From UBA1351 sp963677885 (GTDB taxonomy: Bacteria; Bacillota; Clostridia; Lachnospirales; Vallitaleaceae): a stretch of 64,000 bases of DNA. The position numbers and the translations under genes are program-made. The stretch lies in contig OY782500.1 of assembly GCA_963677885.1 (NCBI GenBank), positions 5,270,001 through 5,334,000 of the forward strand. The letters are read 5' to 3'. A model generated the notes under the pieces. The model saw only the letters and a program-made list of their open reading frames with translations, ran no database searches and was not told the origin of the DNA. Numbering within the stretch: the first letter of the stretch is position 1; each line of letters begins with the position of its first letter. This document shows positions 45,761-54,159 of the stretch, in pieces.

Positions 45761-45790
45761 ATACATGCCTCCTCATGGGGCATGTATTTT
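45761..45790 (+). terminator. Terminator after the chemoreceptor gene
   Basis: ATACATGCCTC (45761-45771) pairs with GGGGCATGTAT (45777-45787) including one G-U pair; a four-T run follows. It separates the chemoreceptor from the second ATPase, though partial readthrough is possible. Confidence 0.85.
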
Positions 45791-45870
45791 AGAGTTAAGG
45801 CTTGTACAGCCCCATGTTATATAGCTTCTATAGCTGGAGAACAATCTCGGATGGTTAAAGGAGAATCCAA

Positions 45871-46413
45871 ATGAAAGAACTTGCTTATCATGTCCTTGAC
45901 ATTGCAAATAACAGTGTTCGAGGAAAAGCTTCCAATATAAAGGTTAGCATAGAAGAAAATATAAAAGAAAATCAGCTGGTTATAAGTATCGATGATGATG
46001 GTGTAGGCATAGCCCCTGATATGCTAAAAACCATTAAAGATCCATTTACCACATCAAGAACCATGAGAAAAGTGGGTCTGGGGATTCCTTTTCTCAACGA
46101 TACCTGTCTTTTCTGCAATGGAGGTCTTGATATAGAATCCAATGTTGGAGTAGGGACTAAGGTTAGAGCCTGGATGGAGTACAATCATATTGATCGACCA
46201 CCCCTTGGTAATATGGTTTCTACCATAACAACCTTGATCACTTCTGAAGAAAACATTGATATTCAATACATACATACTGTTAATAATCAATCTTTTTCTG
46301 TCTCTACAGGTGAGCTTAAGGCCATTCTTGGTGATGTACCCTTAAGTCAGGTTGAAGTCGTGTTGTGGTTAAAAGAATACATTAGAGAGAATATTGAAGA
46401 GTTAAAAAATTAA
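45871..46413 (+). CDS. Stand-alone HATPase-domain protein
   Basis: 180 residues. N box HVLDIANNSVRG, G1 box DDDGVGIAPD, and the VGLGIPFLND lid give a complete histidine-kinase-type ATP-binding fold without a phosphoacceptor His. The C-terminal ~70 residues are a small separate domain. AAAGGAG precedes the ATG. It lies between the sensor genes and rnf; in other Clostridia such small ATPases sit beside [FeFe] hydrogenase operons (recollection, not tested). Confidence 0.8.
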   Translation: MKELAYHVLDIANNSVRGKASNIKVSIEENIKENQLVISIDDDGVGIAPDMLKTIKDPFTTSRTMRKVGLGIPFLNDTCLFCNGGLDIESNVGVGTKVRAWMEYNHIDRPPLGNMVSTITTLITSEENIDIQYIHTVNNQSFSVSTGELKAILGDVPLSQVEVVLWLKEYIRENIEELKN

Positions 46414-46462
46414 CGTATTATGCAAGAAAAGGCCCATTAGATCCGATTTTTCACCAGTATTT

Positions 46463-46489
46463 GCACATTGTATACACTATACAAAGTGC
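46463..46489. promoter_or_regulatory. 27-bp near-perfect palindrome upstream of rnf
   Basis: GCAC-A-TTGTATA (46463-46474) is mirrored by TATACAA-A-GTGC (46478-46489) around CAC, with a single mismatch pair (A/A). No T-run follows. The site is ~90 bp upstream of the rnf -35 box and looks like a dimeric regulator site. Confidence 0.7.
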
Positions 46490-46531
46490 CGCAAAGCCTA
46501 TAAAATCAAGCTTTCCCCTTATTTTAGGGAC

Positions 46532-46549
46532 TTGTAAATAATTTAACTT
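46532..46549. promoter_or_regulatory. Rex-like half-conserved operator before the rnf promoter
   Basis: TTGTAAA-TAAT-TTAACTT follows the Rex consensus TTGTNAANNNNTTNACAA at 10 of its 12 fixed positions, with correct 18-bp length; the last two bases differ. Rex senses NADH/NAD+, fitting control of the NAD-reducing Rnf complex. It ends 4 bp before the -35 box. Confidence 0.5.
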
Positions 46550-46552
46550 TTC

Positions 46553-46581
46553 TTGTAAAATTAGCACGAATCAGTTATTAT
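46553..46581 (+). promoter_or_regulatory. rnf operon promoter
   Basis: TTGTAA (46553-46558) and TATTAT (46576-46581) with exactly 17 bp between; the start would fall near 46588, giving a ~40-nt leader. Confidence 0.65.
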
Positions 46582-46626
46582 AGATAGGACAAATTTTATT
46601 TAATTTTACGCCACAGGGGGTTACGA

Positions 46627-47967
46627 ATGTCTAACTTAACGTTCAAAAAAGGTATTCACCCGAAACATGCAAAGCGTCAAACTAAAGACAAAGTTATTGA
46701 GTATATACTTCCAAAGGGAGATGTAACAATTATGCTGCAACAGCATATTGGTGCTCCATGTAAGCCTTTAGTTAAACCGGGCGACGAAGTCTTGGTTGGC
46801 CAGAAGATTGGCGACTCTGATGCCTTTGTCAGTGCGCCGGTACACAGCTCAGTTTCAGGTAAAGTAAAGAAGATTACCGATGTATTACACCCTAGCGGTT
46901 CTAAACTGCCAGGTATCATCATTGAAAATGATGGAGAGTATAAAGAAGTGGAAATGATTCCCAAGGATCCATATTCCATGTCTAAGGATGAGATTCTTTC
47001 AACAATTAGAGAAGCTGGAATTGTTGGAATGGGAGGAGCAGGATTTCCTACCTTCATTAAGTTGAACCCACCTAATAGTGATGAGATAGATCACATTATC
47101 GTTAACGGTGCTGAATGTGAACCTTATTTGACATCAGACCACCGGGTTATGCTGGAGGAAACAGATCGGGTTGTACTTGGCTTGTCTGTTATTTTACATA
47201 TGTTTCCCAAAGCTAAAGGTGTCATTGCAATAGAGGACAATAAACCTGATGCTATTGAAGCTATGGAAAAAGCAGTTGCAAAGTTTAAAAGCGAATCAGA
47301 TCAGGCAGTCGCTCAGAATATTTCTGTAGCAGCTCTTGCCACTAAATATCCACAAGGTGCTGAAAAGCAGCTTATCTATTCAGTAACAAAGCGAGAAGTG
47401 CCATCCGGCAAACTTCCAGCTGAAGCAAAATGTATTGTGCAGAACATTGATACCGTTGTTGCTATTCATAGAGCTTTTTTCAGAGGACGGCCTTTGATGC
47501 GTCGTGTGGTTACCCTTTCAGGTGAGAATGCTACAAATCCTGGTAACTATAAATGTAAGATAGGAACTTCCTACAGAGAACTTATTGAGCATGCAGGTGG
47601 CAAGATTGAAGAATCCAAAAAGATTATTTCAGGTGGTCCTATGATGGGTATTGCCCTTTTTAGTGTAGATATGCCAATCATTAAGACATCCTCTTCAATT
47701 TTACTTTTATCTGAAAACGAAATGCATATGGGTGAAGAAAGTCCTTGCATCCGTTGCGGTAAATGTGTTGATGCATGTCCTATGAGTTTACTACCCTTGG
47801 AACTTGATAAATTTGCCAGGAATAACGCAAAAGAACAATTTGAAGCTTATAAAGGCCTCAACTGTATCGAATGCGGATCCTGTTCTTTTGTCTGCCCATC
47901 CAAACGTCATATCGTTCAGGCTATTCGTACAACCAGACGTACGATTATGGCTGAGAAAAGAAAATAG
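46627..47967 (+). CDS. rnfC: Rnf electron transport complex subunit C
   Basis: 446 residues. A RnfC N-terminal barrel-like domain, a NADH/FMN-binding core (EAGIVGMGGAGFPT), and two 4Fe-4S clusters (CIRCGKCVDACP, CIECGSCSFVCP). It takes the NAD(H) side of the ferredoxin:NAD+ oxidoreductase. First gene of rnfCDGEAB, the order seen in acetogens and other Clostridia. An AGGGGG site lies 5 nt upstream. Confidence 0.96.
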   Translation: MSNLTFKKGIHPKHAKRQTKDKVIEYILPKGDVTIMLQQHIGAPCKPLVKPGDEVLVGQKIGDSDAFVSAPVHSSVSGKVKKITDVLHPSGSKLPGIIIENDGEYKEVEMIPKDPYSMSKDEILSTIREAGIVGMGGAGFPTFIKLNPPNSDEIDHIIVNGAECEPYLTSDHRVMLEETDRVVLGLSVILHMFPKAKGVIAIEDNKPDAIEAMEKAVAKFKSESDQAVAQNISVAALATKYPQGAEKQLIYSVTKREVPSGKLPAEAKCIVQNIDTVVAIHRAFFRGRPLMRRVVTLSGENATNPGNYKCKIGTSYRELIEHAGGKIEESKKIISGGPMMGIALFSVDMPIIKTSSSILLLSENEMHMGEESPCIRCGKCVDACPMSLLPLELDKFARNNAKEQFEAYKGLNCIECGSCSFVCPSKRHIVQAIRTTRRTIMAEKRK

Positions 47968-47978
47968 AGGAGGTTATT

Positions 47979-48992
47979 ATGTCTGAACTTAATATCGTAT
48001 CATCATCTCCTCATGTCAGATCCAAAGACACAACACCTAATCTCATGAGAGATGTTATTATTGCATTAATTCCAGCCACATTAGTCGGCTTATATGTTTT
48101 TGGCTTGGCAGCTGTATTTACAGTGGTTCTTTCAACAGCCAGTGCAGTGTTTTTTGAATGGTTGTATCAGAGAATGACAACAGGAAAGGTTTCCATTAAA
48201 GATTATTCAGCAGCCGTTACCGGTTTACTCTTAGGACTTAACCTTCCAGCGGCCTTGCCGGTTCTTCCTGATGCTGCAGCCGGAACAAGTATGGTTGACT
48301 TTTTATTGCCTTTTACCGTGCCTATTCTTGGTAGTGCATTTGCAATTATTATTGTCAAACAACTCTTTGGAGGTATTGGCCATAACTTTATGAATCCTGC
48401 CCTTGGAGCAAGAGCCTTTTTAATTGTTTCCTTTGCAGACCATATGACTAGCTGGAAAAGCGTTGAACCTGTTTTTGGCAGTGTAGATGCTGTAACAGGT
48501 GCGACTGTAATGGGCATGCTAAAACACGGCGAAGTTGTTGGACCAAGTGTTCTGGATGCTTTCGTAGGAACCATTGGTGGTTCAATTGGAGAAGTTTCAG
48601 CATTGGCTTTGATTATTGGTGGTATTTATTTGGTGTCAAGAAAAGTGATTTCTTACCATATTCCTGTTTTCTATATAGGAACAGTCGCGATTTTCATGGC
48701 CTTGGCTTCCTTGTTCTCCAGCCAGGGATTTGATCCTGCTTTTCTTGGCTACCAGTTATTTGGTGGCGGCTTAATGATTGGTGCCATCTTTATGGCCACG
48801 GATTATGTATCATCACCGATGACGACCCTTGGTAAAATCATTTATGCCATTAGCTGTGGTATCATCACTTCGTTAATTCGACTTGTAGGTTCTTATCCTG
48901 AAGGTGTTTCATTTGCCATTATCATTATGAACCTGGCAGTACCACTTATTAATAGATATACCATACCAAGATGTTTTGGGGAGGAGAAATAG
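47979..48992 (+). CDS. rnfD: Rnf electron transport complex subunit D
   Basis: 337 residues with about eight to ten membrane helices and the flavinylation motif DAVTGATVMG, where the Thr carries covalent FMN. It is part of the membrane electron path. GAGGAGG precedes the ATG. Confidence 0.95.
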   Translation: MSELNIVSSSPHVRSKDTTPNLMRDVIIALIPATLVGLYVFGLAAVFTVVLSTASAVFFEWLYQRMTTGKVSIKDYSAAVTGLLLGLNLPAALPVLPDAAAGTSMVDFLLPFTVPILGSAFAIIIVKQLFGGIGHNFMNPALGARAFLIVSFADHMTSWKSVEPVFGSVDAVTGATVMGMLKHGEVVGPSVLDAFVGTIGGSIGEVSALALIIGGIYLVSRKVISYHIPVFYIGTVAIFMALASLFSSQGFDPAFLGYQLFGGGLMIGAIFMATDYVSSPMTTLGKIIYAISCGIITSLIRLVGSYPEGVSFAIIIMNLAVPLINRYTIPRCFGEEK

Positions 48993-48993
48993 T

Positions 48994-49578
48994 ATGAAAA
49001 CAGGTTTAATTATTAAAAATGCTCTCATTCTCTTTGCCATAACCCTTATTGCAGGTGGACTTCTTGGATTAACTTATAATGCAACCGCTGAAGCAAGAGC
49101 TCATCAGGCAAAGCTTAAAACTGACGTAGCTCTTAATGCTGTACTTTCTGATTCGAAATTTACTGAAGAAGAAGTTATGGGCAGTCCAAGTTTTATTACT
49201 GCCATATACTCGGGAAATACTTCTGAAGATGGGTCAGGCGAATTAACAGGCTATGCCTTTAAATTAGAAACAACAGAAGGTTACGGTGATAAGATTACTT
49301 TAATGGTGGGTTTTAAAGCTGACGGAACCGTTAGTGGTATTGATATCATCAGTCATACCGAAACACCTGGTTTAGGTGCAAAAGCTGATGAAGATGGATT
49401 TAAAAGCCAATTCTCCGGTAAGGCAATTCAAACTTTAACAGTTGTTAAGGGAGGCGGAAGTCAGCCACAGGATATTGATGCCATAGGTGGCGCCACTATA
49501 ACCTCAAGTGCTGTAACTAAAGCTGTAAACGAAGCTATCGATTATTATAATACAAATCTTATAAAGGGGGCCAACTAA
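48994..49578 (+). CDS. rnfG: Rnf electron transport complex subunit G
   Basis: 194 residues: one N-terminal helix (~7-25) and an extracytoplasmic FMN-binding domain with IGGATITSSAV, the covalent-flavin Thr site. ATG 48994 follows GGGGAGGAG; the in-frame ATG at 48976 lies inside rnfD. The stop overlaps the next start by one base. Confidence 0.95.
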   Translation: MKTGLIIKNALILFAITLIAGGLLGLTYNATAEARAHQAKLKTDVALNAVLSDSKFTEEEVMGSPSFITAIYSGNTSEDGSGELTGYAFKLETTEGYGDKITLMVGFKADGTVSGIDIISHTETPGLGAKADEDGFKSQFSGKAIQTLTVVKGGGSQPQDIDAIGGATITSSAVTKAVNEAIDYYNTNLIKGAN

Positions 49579-50180
49579 TGAGTTCAATAGGTAAGCAACT
49601 TCGTCAGGGAATCATTGATGAAAACCCGGTACTTGTTCAAGTCCTCGGTATGTGTCCAACCTTAGCCGTAACATCCAGTGCCTCAAACGGTATGGGTATG
49701 GGACTGGCTACAACTGCAGTTCTTATCGGTTCAAACCTGGTTATCTCCCTGCTTAGAAATATTATTCCTTCAAAAGTACGTATTCCAGCTTTTATCGTAG
49801 TAATTGCAACATTTGTTACCATTATCGATTTATTATTGCAAGGTTTTATCCCGTCTCTATATGACGCTTTGGGTCTCTTTATTCCATTGATCGTTGTAAA
49901 CTGTATCGTATTAGGCCGTGCAGAAGCCTTTGCTTCAAAAAGAAGCGCTTTTGAATCAGCAGTAGACGGTCTTTCTATGGGGCTTGGTTTTACCTTGGCC
50001 TTGACAGTATTAGGTTCACTTCGTGAACTACTAGGTGCAGGATCAATCTTTGGTCTTCAATTGTTATCACCTAACTGGTACCAGCCAATAACTGTTTTTG
50101 TTTTAGCTCCCGGTGCCTTTATTGCACTTGGATTCCTCTTTGCAGGGTTCAACGGACTAAAAGAAAAATTCAACCGATAG
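49578..50180 (+). CDS. rnfE: Rnf electron transport complex subunit E
   Basis: 200 residues, five to six membrane helices. The ENPVLVQVLGMCPTLAVT opening and the central NCIVLGRAEAFA mark RnfE. It shares fold and the conserved cysteines with RnfA, with which it is thought to hold a 2Fe-2S centre inside the membrane. Confidence 0.95.
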   Translation: MSSIGKQLRQGIIDENPVLVQVLGMCPTLAVTSSASNGMGMGLATTAVLIGSNLVISLLRNIIPSKVRIPAFIVVIATFVTIIDLLLQGFIPSLYDALGLFIPLIVVNCIVLGRAEAFASKRSAFESAVDGLSMGLGFTLALTVLGSLRELLGAGSIFGLQLLSPNWYQPITVFVLAPGAFIALGFLFAGFNGLKEKFNR

Positions 50181-50189
50181 GAGGGGCAT

Positions 50190-50783
50190 ATGGAATTTAT
50201 ACTGATTTTTATTAGTGCGGTTTTAGTTAATAATATCGTACTGTCAAGATTTTTAGGTGTATGTCCTTTCCTTGGAGTATCCAAGAAAGTGGAAACTTCA
50301 TTGGGTATGGGTATGGCTGTAACCTTTGTTATGACACTTGCATCATTGATTTCATACATCGTATATAACTTCATTCTTGTACCGATGAAGATTGAATACT
50401 TAAGTACAATTGCATTCATTCTAGTTATTGCATCATTGGTTCAATTAGTTGAAATGGTTATTCAGAAGACATCACCATCCTTATATCAGGCTCTTGGTGT
50501 TTATCTTCCCCTTATTACAACAAACTGTGCTGTTTTAGGTATAGCTCTCATTAACATGAACAAGGGTATCCAGACAGAAGGTGCTTTTGGTTTGGTTCAT
50601 TCTGTTGTCAATGGATTCGGTACTGCTGTAGGTTTTACTCTGGCTATTGTACTTCTTGCAGGGATTCGTGAGCATATTGAGTTCAGTCCAATACCTAAAC
50701 ATTTTAAAGGTTACCCAATTGTATTGATTACAGCAGGTCTTATGGCTATTGCCTTCCTAGGATTTGCAGGAATGATTAAATAA
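50190..50783 (+). CDS. rnfA: Rnf electron transport complex subunit A
   Basis: 197 residues, six membrane helices. NNIVLSRFLGVCPFLGVS and TNCAVLGIALIN are the family motifs, with one membrane-embedded Cys each. It is paralogous to RnfE upstream. GGAGGGG precedes the start. Confidence 0.95.
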   Translation: MEFILIFISAVLVNNIVLSRFLGVCPFLGVSKKVETSLGMGMAVTFVMTLASLISYIVYNFILVPMKIEYLSTIAFILVIASLVQLVEMVIQKTSPSLYQALGVYLPLITTNCAVLGIALINMNKGIQTEGAFGLVHSVVNGFGTAVGFTLAIVLLAGIREHIEFSPIPKHFKGYPIVLITAGLMAIAFLGFAGMIK

Positions 50784-50793
50784 GGAGGAAAAC

Positions 50794-51597
50794 ATGGACG
50801 TACAAAGTATGATTTTTGCTGCCATTAGTATTGGTGGACTGGGTCTTTTGTTTGGACTTGGTCTAGGTGTGGCAGCCAAGGTCTTTGAAGTAAAGGTTGA
50901 TCCTCTGATTCCTGTTGTTAGGGATGCATTGCCTGGTGCCAATTGCGGTGCCTGTGGTTTTGCGGGTTGTGATGCCTATGCAAAGGCTGTTGTTGAAGAA
51001 GGGGCTGCTGTGACAATGTGTCCTGTTGGTGGTTCTGATTTGGTTAAGGAACTTAGTAAGATTATGGGTGTTGAAGCAGTTGAAGTGGCCAAGCAAGTCG
51101 CTTATATCAAATGTCAGGGTACCTGTGACCGTGCTAAGGAAAAATATGAATACTCAGGTGTTATGGACTGTAAAAATGCGACATTCCTTCAGGGAAAGGG
51201 TTCTAAAGCCTGTGAATACGGCTGTCTCGGCCTTGGATCCTGTGTCACTGCTTGTGATTTTGATGCTATTGATATTGTAGACGGCGTTGCAGTGATTAAT
51301 AAGGATAAATGTGTTGCATGTGGTCGATGTGTCCTTGAATGTCCTAAAAACCTGATTGCAATGGTTCCTGATGAGTCTAAGGTTCGTGTGGCCTGTGCAT
51401 CATTGGATAAGGGCAAGCCAGTTAAGGAAAACTGTGAAACAGGATGTATTGCATGCCGTATGTGTGTTAAAGCTTGTGAATACGATGCGATTGTCGTCGA
51501 AAACAACATTGCTATAATTGATTATGAAAAATGTACTCAATGTGGTGCCTGCGTGACCAAGTGTCCAACAAAGGCAATTGTTGATTACTCAGCATAA
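50794..51597 (+). CDS. rnfB: Rnf electron transport complex subunit B
   Basis: 267 residues. One N-terminal helix, then a CX2CX4CX16C cluster beginning NCGACGFAGCDAYA, then further 4Fe-4S ferredoxin repeats (CVACGRCVLECP, CIACRMCVKACE, CTQCGACVTKCP). RnfB accepts electrons from reduced ferredoxin. Last gene of the operon, followed by a strong terminator. The same CX2CX4CX16C cluster type is found at the C terminus of the hydrogenase-like sensor. Confidence 0.96.
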   Translation: MDVQSMIFAAISIGGLGLLFGLGLGVAAKVFEVKVDPLIPVVRDALPGANCGACGFAGCDAYAKAVVEEGAAVTMCPVGGSDLVKELSKIMGVEAVEVAKQVAYIKCQGTCDRAKEKYEYSGVMDCKNATFLQGKGSKACEYGCLGLGSCVTACDFDAIDIVDGVAVINKDKCVACGRCVLECPKNLIAMVPDESKVRVACASLDKGKPVKENCETGCIACRMCVKACEYDAIVVENNIAIIDYEKCTQCGACVTKCPTKAIVDYSA

Positions 51598-51643
51598 TAG
51601 GCAGAACTTATAGCCGATATGCATTCAAAACTTAATTAATATG

Positions 51644-51671
51644 AAACGCCAGTGTTTACTGGCGTTTTTTT
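51644..51671 (+). terminator. rnf operon terminator
   Basis: AAACGCCAGT (51644-51653) and ACTGGCGTTT (51658-51667) form a perfect 10-bp stem with a GTTT loop, running into a seven-T run. Confidence 0.93.
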
Positions 51672-51704
51672 AGGCCTTATTTCATTACAAAACACTTACA
51701 ATCG

Positions 51705-51733
51705 TTGTTTTCAATACTTAATTATGATAGAAT
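51705..51733 (+). promoter_or_regulatory. Promoter of the DUF4321-maf-radC-mre unit
   Basis: TTGTTT (51705-51710) and TAGAAT (51728-51733) are 17 bp apart, 35 nt before the first ATG. Confidence 0.55.
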
Positions 51734-51768
51734 AAAACGGACAAAAAATAATGGGAAGGATGAATAAC

Positions 51769-52035
51769 ATGGCGAATTCAAGACGAAGTGGAAAGAATGG
51801 ATGGTCCTTGTTTTTATTAATTTTAGCAGGAATCGTCATTGGGAGCCTTATTGGGGAATTAGCTTCTAATGTGTCATTCTTGAATTGGTTAGGCAAAGGA
51901 TACTCCTTTGGTTTACAGGATGCCATTAATCTGGACTTACAGATTATGACTTTGGTATTTGGAATCAAGTTTAGAATTACTGTTGCAAGTATTGTTGGGA
52001 TAGGACTTGCTATCTTTGCATATAGAAAGATATGA
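51769..52035 (+). CDS. DUF4321 family membrane protein
   Basis: 88 residues with a basic N terminus, one helix at ~12-32 and a second near the C terminus (~65-84). It matches the small DUF4321 proteins found before maf in Clostridia. ATG 51769 is chosen because GGAAGGA is 8 nt upstream; ATGs at 51751 and 51760 are alternatives. The stop overlaps maf. Function unknown. Confidence 0.8.
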   Translation: MANSRRSGKNGWSLFLLILAGIVIGSLIGELASNVSFLNWLGKGYSFGLQDAINLDLQIMTLVFGIKFRITVASIVGIGLAIFAYRKI

Positions 52036-52658
52036 TGACTTTGAAAGAACGTTTAATATTAGCTTCTGCTTCTCCCAGGAGGTCAGAACTCCTTGATCTG
52101 GTTGATATTTCTTTTGAGGTGTTACCCAGTGATTTTGATGAAAGCACCATTCAATTGGATGATCCAAAAGATTTTGTTGAGACTCTGGCTTATAAGAAGG
52201 CAGAGTCTATTGCGTGTATTCAAAAAGAACCGGCATATGTACTAGGCGCTGATACCAGCGTCGTCATTGACGGGGAGATTCTCGGAAAGCCTCATACGCC
52301 GGAAATGACAAGAGCATATCTTAGGAAACTGTCTGGAAAGGCTCATAGTGTGTATACAGGTGTATCCCTTATTAGAACACGGGACAATTGTACTATAACT
52401 AAGACCATGATTACGGAAGTGGTTATGGACAGCTTAAGCGAGGCAGATATTGACTTTTATATCAGTACCAAAGAACCATTTGATAAAGCAGGTGGCTATG
52501 GTATACAAGGTATAGGCTCCAGATTTGTTAAAGAGATAAGAGGAGATTACTTTAACGTTGTGGGACTGCCTATTAATCTTGTTACACACATGCTTAAAGA
52601 AATGGGAGAGACACATGAATCAATTACCAAAAAACGAACTGCCTTACGAGAAGATTGA
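52032..52658 (+). CDS. maf: Maf-family nucleotide pyrophosphatase
   Basis: 208 residues. ILASASPRRSELL, GADTSVVIDGEILGKP and KAGGYGIQG are the Maf signatures. The family hydrolyses non-canonical or d/UTP-type triphosphates and has been tied to septum regulation. It sits beside radC and mreC as in many Bacillota and its 3' end overlaps radC. Confidence 0.93.
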   Translation: MMTLKERLILASASPRRSELLDLVDISFEVLPSDFDESTIQLDDPKDFVETLAYKKAESIACIQKEPAYVLGADTSVVIDGEILGKPHTPEMTRAYLRKLSGKAHSVYTGVSLIRTRDNCTITKTMITEVVMDSLSEADIDFYISTKEPFDKAGGYGIQGIGSRFVKEIRGDYFNVVGLPINLVTHMLKEMGETHESITKKRTALRED

Positions 52659-53286
52659 AAGACTTGGACCTAAAGCACTTACAGATGCTGAGCTGTTAGC
52701 TATCGTACTACGAACCGGAGCAAAGGACAATCCATCTATAGCTGCTGCGAGACAGCTCTTATCTATGGATGGGAGAGGGTTGTCAGGCATACATGTCCTA
52801 ACACCAAAAGAATTAGCATCAATAAAGGGAATAGGCAAGGTCAAGTCACTTCAGCTTAAAGCTATTGCTGAAATATCCAAACGGCTATCAAAATCATATG
52901 CCGTAGCCAAATTTCGAATCACTTCTCCATCCAGTGTTGCCAATATCTTTATGGAGGATATGCGATATTTGACCAAAGAACATATAAAAGTTGTCTTGCT
53001 GGACACAAAGAACGGAATTATTACCGACAAAGATATTTCTATTGGAACGGTAAATGCATCACTCGTAGATCCTAGAGACGTTTTTATTGAAGCCTTGAAA
53101 GTTGAGGCTGTAAATATTATTGTATTGCACAACCATCCCAGTGGTGACCCAGAACCCAGTCATGACGACATTGAAGTAACTCAGCGACTATTTGAAGCTT
53201 CGAAAGTTATTGGAATCGAACTTCTTGATCATATTATTATTGGAGACGGCACATTTGTAAGTCTTAAGGAACGGGGCCATATGTAG
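52615..53286 (+). CDS. radC: RadC-family JAB/MPN protein
   Basis: 223 residues. A helix-hairpin-helix N terminus (SIKGIGKVKSLQLKA) and the JAMM metal motif HNHPSGDPEPSHDD with LLDHIIIGD. Role debated; not firmly a repair protein. ATG 52615 follows GGGAGAG; the in-frame ATG at 52558 lies deeper within maf. The conserved partner mreB is not found after it. Confidence 0.93.
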   Translation: MNQLPKNELPYEKIERLGPKALTDAELLAIVLRTGAKDNPSIAAARQLLSMDGRGLSGIHVLTPKELASIKGIGKVKSLQLKAIAEISKRLSKSYAVAKFRITSPSSVANIFMEDMRYLTKEHIKVVLLDTKNGIITDKDISIGTVNASLVDPRDVFIEALKVEAVNIIVLHNHPSGDPEPSHDDIEVTQRLFEASKVIGIELLDHIIIGDGTFVSLKERGHM

Positions 53287-53303
53287 CCCTATGGAGAGGA
53301 ATA

Positions 53304-54158
53304 ATGAAGAGACAGCCTAGATTTAATACTAACACAATTATAAAAGTCATTGTTGTTGTATCATTAATTTCCATGATTTTAACATGGGAGACGAGAGTTA
53401 CAACATCTCCAATTGAACAAAGTATTACTTATGTTATCATACCTTTTCAAAAGGGAATCACTTATTTTGGAGGATGGTTTAAAGACCGTGTGGATTTCGT
53501 TCAAAACATCGGTGAATTACAAGCGATTAATGCCGAGTTGGAGGCAGAAGTCAACCAGCTAAGATATGAAAACAAGCTTTTAACGCTGGACAAACAGGAA
53601 CTTGCCAATCTTAGAAACCTTTATGATTTGGATAAACGTTATGCAGACTACCCAAAAACAGGGGCAAGAGTTATTGGTAAGGATCCTGGTAACTGGTATG
53701 AAGTGTTTCTTATTGATAAAGGGACCTCAGACGGTATTGAAGTGAACATGGTTGTCATGGCTGGTGATGGTTTGGTTGGAAGAATAATTGAAGTAGGACC
53801 CAATTATGCCAAAGTCAAGAGTATTATCGACGACGCAGCCAGTGTCAGTGCAAAAATACTACGTACCAAAGACTTATGTACCGTCAGTGGTGACAAAAAA
53901 CTTGGTGATGATGGCTTGTGCCTTATTGAATATATAGAAGCTGATGTCAATGTCATTGAAGGTGATGAAATCATCACCTCTCATTTAGGTGATATCTATC
54001 CACCTGGTATCTTAATCGGAACAGTTAAATCTATTGAGACCGACTCCAATAAACTGACAAAATCCGCTGTACTGGAACCTGTTGTTGATTTTAAACACTT
54101 GGAAGAAGTCCTGGTTATTAATCTAGATGCAGCAGAATTGCTTGGCGACGGTGATTGA
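53304..54158 (+). CDS. mreC: Rod shape-determining protein MreC
   Basis: 284 residues: N-terminal helix (~11-30), a coiled coil (~65-105), and the beta-rich MreC core with VIGKDPGNWYEVFLIDKGTSDG. It links cytoplasmic cytoskeleton to wall synthesis. It follows radC by 17 nt; mreB, normally between them, is missing. Confidence 0.93.
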   Translation: MKRQPRFNTNTIIKVIVVVSLISMILTWETRVTTSPIEQSITYVIIPFQKGITYFGGWFKDRVDFVQNIGELQAINAELEAEVNQLRYENKLLTLDKQELANLRNLYDLDKRYADYPKTGARVIGKDPGNWYEVFLIDKGTSDGIEVNMVVMAGDGLVGRIIEVGPNYAKVKSIIDDAASVSAKILRTKDLCTVSGDKKLGDDGLCLIEYIEADVNVIEGDEIITSHLGDIYPPGILIGTVKSIETDSNKLTKSAVLEPVVDFKHLEEVLVINLDAAELLGDGD

Positions 54159-54159
54159 T

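Noticed and set aside
46468..46484. Perfect Rex operator
   Set aside because: Spacer is 3 not 4 and the inner bases are TA rather than AA, so it does not match the consensus well.
46463..46489. The rnf palindrome as an intrinsic terminator
   Set aside because: No T-run follows on either strand; operator-like symmetry fits better.
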